From Verrucomicrobiota bacterium (lineage in GTDB: Bacteria; Verrucomicrobiota; Kiritimatiellia; CAIQIC01): a stretch of 64,000 bases of DNA. The notes under the pieces were generated by a model. That model was given only the letters and a program-made list of their open reading frames with translations. It was not told the DNA's origin and ran no database searches. The DNA is taken from NCBI GenBank assembly GCA_004321905.1, contig SCQF01000023.1:1-64000 (forward strand). The letters run 5' to 3'. Shown here piece by piece: positions 56,976-64,000 of the stretch. Made by a program: the position numbers and the translations under genes. The first letter of the stretch is position 1. Each line of letters opens with the position of its first letter.

Positions 56976-57058
56976 TTTTCCAAGCCTTGGAAAGACGGCA
57001 GGCGCATTTTTCCAAGGTTTGGAAAAAATTGCACGCTGTTTTTCCAAGTCTTGGAAAA
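56976..57058. repeat. Triple palindrome array, centres 56985 (C), 57017 (G) and 57049 (T)
   Basis: Three copies at exactly 32-bp steps occupy the divergent region between UDP-glucose dehydrogenase and the permease. It is the only triple in the window and extends the helical phasing to two intervals. Confidence 0.93.
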
Positions 57059-57110
57059 TCTCGGGAAACAGACTCCCTGATTTTGATGGCTTGAATTGAC
57101 GGCAGCCAAG

Positions 57111-57116
57111 TATAAT
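57111..57116 (+). promoter_or_regulatory. -10 box TATAAT of a probably leaderless permease message
   Basis: A perfect TATAAT ends 7 bp before ATG 57124, so the first transcribed base would be at or next to the start codon. No ribosome binding site is seen; the -35 is weak. Confidence 0.55.
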
Positions 57117-57123
57117 TTCGCGC

Positions 57124-58695
57124 ATGAAATGGTTCTACCGCCGTGACGTGGATGGATTTTTTGGGCTATTCATTGACAATCTGGTGCAACTCATCCTGAT
57201 CGTCGGCTTCTCGCTGGGGCTGCTCGGGATGAATCAACGGCCCGCTTTTCTGTTTGGCACCGTGTTGCCGGGCGTCGCTATTTCGGTAATTGTCGGCAAT
57301 CTATTTTATGCGTGGCAGGCCGTGCGCTTGGGCCGGCGGGAAGGCCGGGAAGACGTCACCGCGTTGCCCTATGGCATCAATACGGTGTCGCTGTTTGCCT
57401 TTGTTTTCTTCGTCATGCTCCCCGTTTATTTGCAGACGAAAGATTTTCGTGCGGCATGGCGCGTGGGATTAGTCGCCTGCTTTCTTTCCGGTTTGGTGGA
57501 GTTGGCCGGCGCGCTGGTGGCGCCATGGATCAAGCGCTTGCTGCCACGCGCCGCGTTGCTCTCCACGTTGGCCGGCATCGCGCTTACGTTCATCGCGCTC
57601 GATTTTGCCAATCGTATTTTCGCTCTGCCGCTGGTGGCGCTGTTGCCGCTGCTTATCATCTTCCATCAATATTTCGGCAAAACGAAACTACCGCTGGAAG
57701 TGCCCGCCGGATTGCTGTCCATCTTGATTGGCACGACGCTTTATTGGGGTTTGGGCTATGGCGATCAGGCGGCCCTCGCCAGCGCGTGGAATTCTTTTCA
57801 TTGGCAACTGCATCGGCCACATTGGTGCGGTGGCGATCTGCTGGCCGCGCTGGCGGAAGGCGGGAAATATCTGGCGATTATTGTGCCGATGGGGCTGTTT
57901 AACTTGATCGGTAGCTTGCAGAACTTGGAGTCGGCCGAAGCGGCGGGCGACCGCTACAGCGTTCGTTCCGCGCTGGTGGCCAATGGGCTGGGCAGTATCG
58001 TGGCGGCGTTGCTTGGCTCACCCTATGCGACGACGATTTATATTGGCCATCCCGGCTGGAAAGCCCTCGGTGCGCGCGCCGGTTATTCGGTGTTGAACGG
58101 CGTCGTGATGACCTTACTCATCCTCTGCGGCTTGACCTCGCTGTTGGCCGCGGCGGTGCCTGTGACGGCGGGCGCGCCCATTGTGCTCTGGATTGGCCTC
58201 GTAATCACGGTCCAAGCTTTTGAGGCCGTACCGGTGCGCCATTTCCCGGCGGTGGTGGTGGGACTGATTCCGGCGATGGGCGCGTTGGCGTGGATGATCA
58301 TGTCCAGCACATTGGCGGTGGCCGGCACATCGTTTCATGCAATTCCCGTGCAGGCGTGGGCCGGATTCGCCTATGCGCAACAGGGCAGCGGATTTATTTC
58401 GCTGGAGCGCGGGTTCATTGTCACCTCGATGCTCTGGGCCACGCTGACGGTATTGATTATCGAGCGGCATCTCGTGGGGGCCGTGGTCACCTGCTTGGTG
58501 TTGGCCGCCTGCTCCTGGATTGGCATCATTCACACATGGACGATTGATGCCAGCGGAGCAATTTCCCATCACTTTATGCAAGCCAATCTTTGGCAGCCAC
58601 AATGGCCGTACGCGGCAGGCTATTGCGCTGGGAGCGCGTTCTTCGCGCTGCTCTGGTGGTGGCATCGCGCGGATACCGGACAAACTGCGCCATAA
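57124..58695 (+). CDS. NCS2-like nucleobase/xanthine-uracil permease family protein
   Basis: This 523-residue protein has about 12-14 hydrophobic segments. The N terminus (FFGLFIDNLVQLILIVGFSL) and the central FNLIGSLQNLESAEAAGDRY, then NGLGSIVAALLGSPYATTIYIGHPGWKALGARAGYS match NCS2/AzgA-type proton or sodium symporters. The substrate could be a purine, pyrimidine or another small anion. The conserved region between helices 8 and 10 is recognisable but altered, so substrate is not assigned. Confidence 0.78.
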   Translation: MKWFYRRDVDGFFGLFIDNLVQLILIVGFSLGLLGMNQRPAFLFGTVLPGVAISVIVGNLFYAWQAVRLGRREGREDVTALPYGINTVSLFAFVFFVMLPVYLQTKDFRAAWRVGLVACFLSGLVELAGALVAPWIKRLLPRAALLSTLAGIALTFIALDFANRIFALPLVALLPLLIIFHQYFGKTKLPLEVPAGLLSILIGTTLYWGLGYGDQAALASAWNSFHWQLHRPHWCGGDLLAALAEGGKYLAIIVPMGLFNLIGSLQNLESAEAAGDRYSVRSALVANGLGSIVAALLGSPYATTIYIGHPGWKALGARAGYSVLNGVVMTLLILCGLTSLLAAAVPVTAGAPIVLWIGLVITVQAFEAVPVRHFPAVVVGLIPAMGALAWMIMSSTLAVAGTSFHAIPVQAWAGFAYAQQGSGFISLERGFIVTSMLWATLTVLIIERHLVGAVVTCLVLAACSWIGIIHTWTIDASGAISHHFMQANLWQPQWPYAAGYCAGSAFFALLWWWHRADTGQTAP

Positions 58696-58878
58696 ATCGT
58701 GATTTTCCTCGAAATCTTTCCGATTAGTTCATCGCCAGGCCTTTCGCGAATAGCCGCAAGACATTATGGTCGGGTCACACTAAAAAATTAAACTATCCGT
58801 TATAGCAGATGTGCTGTGGTAATAGATTCGCTTAGAATGCCGTTTGTGCCGATGGCCGAAAGTATGATGGCAGCGAAT

Positions 58879-60600
58879 ATGAAGAAAATTACGATGATTT
58901 CCGTGATGGTTCTTGGGGCGGTCGCCAGCGTGGCCGCGCCGACGAAACCAGCCACAACCAAGCCGATGCTTTCCGTCAAGCCAGGCATAGCCAGATTAGA
59001 CCCTAACATTTTCGAAAGCGCGGAAGCGCCGCGGCCGGAAAATCAGATTGATCAATTGGTCTTCAACAAACTGACAGCGTTGAAAATCCAGCCGGTTCTC
59101 TGCTCCGACGCGGTCTTTCTCCGGCGCGCCTATCTGGATGTGATCGGCACACTGCCAACGGCGCAGGAGGCCAAGGCTTTCATCCAAAATCCCGACACCA
59201 AGAACAAGCGGCACAAGCTGATTGACCAGTTGTTGGAACGGGATGAGTTCGCCGATTATTGGGCGATGAAGTGGGGTGACATCCTGCGGATCAAAGCGGA
59301 GTTCCCCATCAACCTCTGGCCGAACGCGGCGCAGGCCTATCACCGCTGGGTGCGCGCCTCCCTCGCGGAAAACAAACCTTACGACAAGTTCGTGCGCGAA
59401 CTGCTGACGTCGAGCGGCAGTAACTTCCGCGTCGGCCCGGTCAACTTCTACCGCGCAATCCAGAATCGGACGCCGGACGGCATCACCGCCGCGGTAGCAC
59501 TGACGTTCATGGGCACGCGAACCGATGCCTGGCCGAAGGAACGCGTGGCGGGCATGGCCGCGTTTTTCGCGCAGATCGGTTACAAACCCACCCGGGAGTG
59601 GAAAGAAGAACACGTCTATTGGGATCCGCTCGGCCCACTCGTCGCGATCACCAACACCATCGCCAGCCAAGGCACGAACAAGGCCGAGGTGGTGATCACG
59701 ATGCAACCGACCAACACGATCCCCAAGATAGGGATGTTCCCGGACGGCACCAAGGTCAATTTGCCACCGAACAGCGACCCGCGTGAAACGTTTGCTGACT
59801 GGCTGATCACACCACAGAATCCGTGGTTCACGCGTTGCGCGGTGAACCGTGTCTGGGCTTGGTTGATGGGGCGCGGCATTATCCACGAACCAGACGATAT
59901 CCGTGCCGACAACCCGCCGAGCAATCCCGCCTTGCTGGTCTATCTGGAACACGAGTTGGTGGCAGGCCGCTATGACCTCAAGCGTATTTATCGGCTGATT
60001 CTGAATTCAAAGACCTATCAACTTTCGTCCATGACCCGCACCAATACGCCGCAAGCCGAAGCTAATTTCGCAAGCTATCCGCTACGCCGACTGGACGCGG
60101 AAGTGTTGATTGACGCCATCAACAAGATTACCGGCACCACAGATCTCTATACGAGCGCCATTCCCGAACCGTTCACGTACATTCCGGAAGACCAGCCCGC
60201 AATCGCGCTGCCGGACGGGAGCATCTCCAGTTTGTTCCTCACCTTGTTCGGGCGCTCGGCCCGCGCCACCGGCATGGAAAGCGAGCGTAATAATAAACCG
60301 ATTCCAGCGCAGTGGCTACACCTGTTGAATTCGAGTCACATTCAGAAAAAACTCGAACAAGGCCCCCGACTCAAAGCGCTCTTCGATTCCAGCCGCAAGC
60401 CGGAGGCGATTTTAAAGGAACTCTACCTGACCATCCTTTCGAGGTTTCCGACGGACCTCGAGATTCAGAACGCAGAAGCCTATGGTGGTGGCATTAGCAA
60501 AAGTGCGTATAGTAAAAGCACATGGACAAAACGGCGTGAGAACTGGATAGATATCACTTGGTCATTGATCAACAGCCCGGAGTTTCTCTATCGGCACTAA
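58879..60600 (+). CDS. DUF1549 + DUF1553 domain exported protein (planctomycete/verrucomicrobial type)
   Basis: This 573-residue protein has a signal peptide (MKKITMISVMVLGAVASVAA), then DUF1549 (VFLRRAYLDVIGTLPTAQEAKAFI, then FADYWAMKWGDILRIKAEF) and DUF1553 (PWFTRCAVNRVWAWLMGRGIIHEPDDIR, then YDLKRIYRLILNSKTYQLSS and RRLDAEVLIDAI). The N-terminal cytochrome-c domain of many relatives is absent. Function is unknown; linked DUF1501 and PPC genes are the rule. Upstream in-frame ATGs (58852, 58864) are possible starts. Confidence 0.88.
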   Translation: MKKITMISVMVLGAVASVAAPTKPATTKPMLSVKPGIARLDPNIFESAEAPRPENQIDQLVFNKLTALKIQPVLCSDAVFLRRAYLDVIGTLPTAQEAKAFIQNPDTKNKRHKLIDQLLERDEFADYWAMKWGDILRIKAEFPINLWPNAAQAYHRWVRASLAENKPYDKFVRELLTSSGSNFRVGPVNFYRAIQNRTPDGITAAVALTFMGTRTDAWPKERVAGMAAFFAQIGYKPTREWKEEHVYWDPLGPLVAITNTIASQGTNKAEVVITMQPTNTIPKIGMFPDGTKVNLPPNSDPRETFADWLITPQNPWFTRCAVNRVWAWLMGRGIIHEPDDIRADNPPSNPALLVYLEHELVAGRYDLKRIYRLILNSKTYQLSSMTRTNTPQAEANFASYPLRRLDAEVLIDAINKITGTTDLYTSAIPEPFTYIPEDQPAIALPDGSISSLFLTLFGRSARATGMESERNNKPIPAQWLHLLNSSHIQKKLEQGPRLKALFDSSRKPEAILKELYLTILSRFPTDLEIQNAEAYGGGISKSAYSKSTWTKRRENWIDITWSLINSPEFLYRH

Positions 60601-60653
60601 CTTTATGGGGTGCGGAAAAACAAGCAGATCGGACAGAAGAAACAGGTGCGAAT

Positions 60654-62015
60654 ATGAGTATAAATCATAGTGCCGAGAGCCGAATACAAATCTCCCGGCG
60701 CGAGGCCTTGCGGCGCGGCTTCTATGGTGCCGCCGCCCTGTCGCTCGCCGGCCAGCGCGTTTCCGTAGCCGGCGACATTATACCACCAACAACCGTCATC
60801 CCCGGCAAGGTCAAAGCCAAGTCGGTCATCCAAATTTTCCTGTGGGGCGGCATGTCGCATAATGACACGTGGGACCCCAAGCCGGATTCGGGCCCGGACT
60901 ATACGGGCGAATTCGCGAAGACGCTTCCCACGAATGTAACCGGTATTCAGATTGGTGGACTGTTCCCCGAGTTGGCCAAGCAGGCCGACAAGTTCTCGCT
61001 TATCCGTAGCATGACGCATCGCAACAATGGCCACGAGACGGCGGCCTACTTGATGCAGACCGGTCATGCACCCGGCGAGCGCCTGGCCTACCCCAGTATT
61101 GGCGCCGTGTTCGCGTTGTTCAAAAGTCCCGGTTATAAAGGTAGGCTGCCACCCTATGTGGTACTGACGCAACCGCAAGGGCGGTTCTCTGAAGAAGGTT
61201 TTTTGGGGCCACGACTGAAGCCGTTCGCCACCGGTGGCGACCCGAATGCACAACGTTTCGAGGTGGAGGGTATCGTCGCCCGTGGTATCACCGATGACCG
61301 ACAAAAGGCCCGTCGTGATCTGCTCGGCAAGATGAACACGATGGGTAACGCGATGTCCGCTAACACCCAGTTGGTGGCCGCGGAGGAAGCCAAGAAACAA
61401 GCCTATGATCTGATTCTCGGTGAGGGCAAGAACGTGTTCGACCTCTCCAGAGAGAAACCGGAATTACGCGAGCGTTATGGCCGGCACACGTTCGGCCAAG
61501 ACTGCCTTGTGGCGCGGCGCATGGTCGAGACCGGTGTCCCCTATGTCGTCATCAATTATCCGGGCGGCTGGGATACGCACAAGGACCACTTCCCCACCAT
61601 GCGTCGGCAGTGTCCCCAACTGGATCAAGGACTGGCCATGCTGCTACAGGATCTCCACGACCACGGCTTGCTGGAAAGCACGGTAGTCTGGTGCTGTGGT
61701 GAATTCGGACGCTCGCCGAAGGTGGACTGGCAGCCGCCCTGGAATGGTGGCCGCAATCACTATGGCAATGTTTTCTCGGTGCTGGTCGCCGGTGGCGGGT
61801 TCAAAGGTGGTCGTATTGTAGGCGAATCCGACGCCAAGGGCGAAGAGGTCAAGACCCGGCCCGTGTATCCGGTGGATTTGCTCGGCAGCATCTACCAACT
61901 GGCCGGCATTGATTCCCAAGCAAGATTACCGCATCCGCTGGGCGCGGAGGCCTATGTGTTGCCGCATGCGTCAGAGGGCGCAAAGTCGGCCGGACTTTTG
62001 ACCGAGATCATGTAG
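60654..62015 (+). CDS. DUF1501 sulfatase-like exported protein
   Basis: This 453-residue protein has a Tat-type signal (SRREALRRGFYGAAALSLAG) and the DUF1501 (alkaline-phosphatase-superfamily-like) pattern: IFLWGGMSHNDTWDPKPD, RSMTHRNNGHETAAYLMQTG, YPGGWDTHKDHFP, and GEFGRSPKVDW, then NGGRNHYGNVFSVLVAGGGFKGG. It is probably a periplasmic hydrolase-like protein acting with the DUF1549/DUF1553 partner. The start was chosen so that the Tat motif lies near the N terminus. Confidence 0.9.
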   Translation: MSINHSAESRIQISRREALRRGFYGAAALSLAGQRVSVAGDIIPPTTVIPGKVKAKSVIQIFLWGGMSHNDTWDPKPDSGPDYTGEFAKTLPTNVTGIQIGGLFPELAKQADKFSLIRSMTHRNNGHETAAYLMQTGHAPGERLAYPSIGAVFALFKSPGYKGRLPPYVVLTQPQGRFSEEGFLGPRLKPFATGGDPNAQRFEVEGIVARGITDDRQKARRDLLGKMNTMGNAMSANTQLVAAEEAKKQAYDLILGEGKNVFDLSREKPELRERYGRHTFGQDCLVARRMVETGVPYVVINYPGGWDTHKDHFPTMRRQCPQLDQGLAMLLQDLHDHGLLESTVVWCCGEFGRSPKVDWQPPWNGGRNHYGNVFSVLVAGGGFKGGRIVGESDAKGEEVKTRPVYPVDLLGSIYQLAGIDSQARLPHPLGAEAYVLPHASEGAKSAGLLTEIM

Positions 62016-62065
62016 CAAACCGCCGCCATGGTGGCCGGTTTGCTGTGCCCAAGCTGGATCAGACT

Positions 62066-64000
62066 ATGCGCAACATGAAATACTGTGTGGTTGTGGGGTT
62101 GCTGGGTTGCTGGATGACCATGCCCGCCGCATGGGCGCAGCGGCCTTACATTGGATTTGCTTATCCTGCCGGTGGCCAACAAGGCACAACGTTCCACGTC
62201 AAGCTGGGTGGCCAAACATTGGACGGTGTGGACGAGGTGTTGATCTCTGGCGCGGGCGTGAAAGCCAGGGTGGTTGAATATTTCCGGCCGCTGAATCCGC
62301 AGGAGATGCAACTACTGGGCGAACAACTCCGGGAACTGAAACACGACGACAAGCAGGCGCCGGATATGATGGCGCCGCTGATGAACACCATGATGATGGA
62401 CTCGGCGGCGGTGACCAAGTCGCCGACAAACAGCGCGAGCACATCCACGCAAAAACTCATCGCCAAAATTGAAAAACGCATGGCCGAATACGTCCAGCGG
62501 CCCGCGAGTGCGGCGATTGCGGCCATTGCCATCGTCGAGGTCACCATTGCCCCCGATGCTCCGCCCGGTGAGCGCGAACTACGGCTGGCGACACCACGAG
62601 GTATTTCCAATCCCATGGTTTTCCATGTTGGCCAGCTGCCTGAGGTTTCGCGGAAACCGATGCTTACCAGTCAATTTCAGGTGCTGGGGAAGGAGGAATT
62701 GGCGCTACGTAGGCGCCCCACAACCGAGGTTGAAGACCATATCACCGTGCCCTGCACCGTGAATGGCCAGGTCGCCTCTGGTGAAATCAATCGTTATCGC
62801 TTTGCGGCGCATCAAGGTCAGCGATTGGTCATTTCTACACAGGCGCGACAACTGATCCCGTATATTGCCGATGCCGTTCCCGGTTGGTTTCAACCCGTAC
62901 TGGTGCTCTATGACGCCAACAGAAAGGAATTGGCCTACGACGACGACTTTCGCTTCAAGCCCGATCCGGTGATTTGGTATGAGATTCCCAAGGATGGCGA
63001 CTATGTGTTTGCCATCTACGACAGCATCTATCGTGGACGCGAAGACTTCGTCTACCGCATCACGATCGGCGAGTTGCCGTTTGTGACAAGCATCTTTCCG
63101 CTCGGCGGTCGCACGGGCGTCCCGGCTTCCATCAAAATGAAAGGGTGGAATCTGACCGGGGCTGAGTTGCAACCGCCTCCGACCAACACGTCGCCGGGAA
63201 TTTGTTGCGTCACAGCCCACCGTGGCACCTTCGTTTCCAACCGCGTGCCCTTCATGTTCGATACATTGCCGGAATGTTTCGATCAGGAAACCAACGACAC
63301 ACCCGCGCGCGCGCAGAAAGTGAAGTTGCCGATCATCATCAACGGACGCATTGATCGTCCGGATGATCGGGATGTGTTCCAATTCGAAGGCAAGGCTGGC
63401 GATCATGTCGTCGCGGAGGTTTATGCGCGCCGGCTCGATTCCCCGCTGGATTCCGTGCTCAAGCTGACCGATGCGACCGGAAAGATTTTGGCCTTGAACG
63501 ACGACTGCGAAGACCTCGGGTCCGGCGTGAACACACACCACGCGGATTCGTATCTGACCGCCAAGCTGCCGGCAGACGGGACCTACTTTATTCATCTCGG
63601 TGACACGGATCGCAAGGGCGGCGAAGAATATGCCTACCGCCTGCGTATCAGCGCACCACGCCCCGACTTTATACTGCGAGCCGTGCCATCCAGCATCAAC
63701 ATCCCCAGCCGCAGCATCATCACCAATGAAAACACCAAGCTCATCAAGACGAATGCTCCAAGCTATACCTCTCACGCGATCCATGTCATCCGCAAAGATG
63801 GGTTTACCGGCCCGATCAAACTCGGCCTCAAAAATCCACCACCGGGTTTCTCGGCACAATCCATAACCCTGACCGGTACGCAAGCGATGACACGGCTCAC
63901 CATTAAATGCAACCTGGTGGCGACGCACGACGATTTCACGTTGACCATCGAAGGTCGTGCGTTGATTGATGGCAAGGAAGTGGCTCACGACGCAGTGCCG
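62066..64000 (+). CDS. PPC-domain exported protein, C terminus beyond the window
   Basis: The frame is open from ATG 62066 to the last base (645 codons) and so is incomplete. It has a signal peptide (VVVGLLGCWMTMPAAWA-QR). Two bacterial pre-peptidase C-terminal type beta domains are seen around 240-340 (NRYRFAAHQGQRLVISTQARQ, then YDDDFRFKPDPVIWYEIPKDGDYVFAIYDSIY) and 430-535 (DVFQFEGKAGDHVVAEVYARR, LNDDCEDLGSG, DGTYFIHLGDTDRKGGEEYAYRLRI). Such large proteins follow DUF1549/DUF1501 genes in planctomycete-like genomes. A long antisense frame here is a shadow. Confidence 0.85.
   Translation, partial: MRNMKYCVVVGLLGCWMTMPAAWAQRPYIGFAYPAGGQQGTTFHVKLGGQTLDGVDEVLISGAGVKARVVEYFRPLNPQEMQLLGEQLRELKHDDKQAPDMMAPLMNTMMMDSAAVTKSPTNSASTSTQKLIAKIEKRMAEYVQRPASAAIAAIAIVEVTIAPDAPPGERELRLATPRGISNPMVFHVGQLPEVSRKPMLTSQFQVLGKEELALRRRPTTEVEDHITVPCTVNGQVASGEINRYRFAAHQGQRLVISTQARQLIPYIADAVPGWFQPVLVLYDANRKELAYDDDFRFKPDPVIWYEIPKDGDYVFAIYDSIYRGREDFVYRITIGELPFVTSIFPLGGRTGVPASIKMKGWNLTGAELQPPPTNTSPGICCVTAHRGTFVSNRVPFMFDTLPECFDQETNDTPARAQKVKLPIIINGRIDRPDDRDVFQFEGKAGDHVVAEVYARRLDSPLDSVLKLTDATGKILALNDDCEDLGSGVNTHHADSYLTAKLPADGTYFIHLGDTDRKGGEEYAYRLRISAPRPDFILRAVPSSINIPSRSIITNENTKLIKTNAPSYTSHAIHVIRKDGFTGPIKLGLKNPPPGFSAQSITLTGTQAMTRLTIKCNLVATHDDFTLTIEGRALIDGKEVAHDAVP

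Noticed and set aside
5576-57058. Palindrome pairs as ordinary rho-independent terminators
   Set aside because: No T-tract follows the stems, the last bases are AAAA on either strand, and several pairs lie between divergent starts.
113-57058. CRISPR array
   Set aside because: The repeats are palindromes in twos and threes scattered between different genes, without spacer arrays or cas genes.
62705-63988. 427-codon open frame on the minus strand at the right edge
   Set aside because: It is antisense to the PPC-domain gene, whose plus-strand frame is open to the window end with a signal peptide and recognisable domains; the minus frame has no family pattern.

Overview
The window is one contiguous, GC-rich bacterial chromosome segment, densely coded on both strands. 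It most likely belongs to the PVC group, probably Kiritimatiellota or a nearby verrucomicrobial lineage. The taxonomic argument is indirect. It rests on a giant GloVer-repeat protein, a DUF1549/DUF1553 - DUF1501 - PPC-domain run at the right edge, a DUF5989/SGNH/SxtJ/carbamoyltransferase cluster, and a dense family of intergenic palindromes (TTTTCCAAGSCTTGGAAAA). A [NiFe] hydrogenase, rubredoxin and a quinol-type NO reductase suggest an anaerobe or facultative anaerobe. No rRNA, tRNA or CRISPR was recognised.

Layout. 1-0.1 kb: 3' end of an IS30-type transposase. 0.2-5.5 kb (minus): PLD-like protein, transglutaminase-like protein, hexapeptide acyltransferase, a four-helix-bundle (S23/IVP) gene inside a perfect inverted repeat, an NAD-dependent epimerase and a methyltransferase. 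5.7-9.9 kb (plus): esterase, GT-C glycosyltransferase with a discoidin-like tail, retropepsin-like protease. 10-13.9 kb: tandem degenerate GGDEF protein, then pdxJ-acpS-nnr with ATGA overlaps. 14-15 kb: yefM-yoeB toxin-antitoxin next to an attC-like fold and a remnant of an integron integrase. 16-19.2 kb (minus): DUF3570-apbE-tlpA-DUF4266, an envelope redox/flavinylation-type cluster. 19.3-22.8 kb: pteridine-reductase-like SDR, homospermidine synthase and ornithine-type decarboxylase (a route from ornithine through putrescine to homospermidine). 23.0-23.9 kb: an IS30 element inserted in the centre of one palindrome. 23.9-25.7 kb: fabI, a coiled-coil protein and a LigD-phosphoesterase-like protein. 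26-30.6 kb: the 1547-residue GloVer/InlB-like repeat protein.

30.7-36.2 kb (minus): CBS protein, hoxF, hoxU, hoxY, hoxH and a maturation protease, encoding a cytosolic NAD-linked [NiFe] hydrogenase. 36.3-39.8 kb (minus): hisF-hisI-trpE-trpG behind a 15-codon leader peptide with two Trp and two His codons and competing stem-loops, which looks like a transcription attenuator. 39.9-43.7 kb (minus): carbamoyltransferase, SxtJ, SGNH hydrolase and DUF5989. 44-49.5 kb: an ABC-F ATPase diverging from ferredoxin-cupin-qNOR genes that have a well-placed FNR/DNR-type promoter. 49.6-58.7 kb: serine hydrolase, methionine synthase split into two polypeptides, an outer-membrane protein, rubredoxin, UDP-glucose dehydrogenase and an NCS2-like permease. 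58.9-64 kb: DUF1549/1553, DUF1501 and a PPC-domain protein that runs off the window.

The most unusual signal is the palindrome family. Twelve intergenic loci hold two or three copies whose centres are 32 bp apart (31 at one locus), about three helical turns. In nearly all of them the central base alternates G and C, so each pair is itself a dyad. Spacers are unrelated in sequence, which implies selection on geometry. One IS30 element sits exactly in such a centre and a second IS30 end abuts another.
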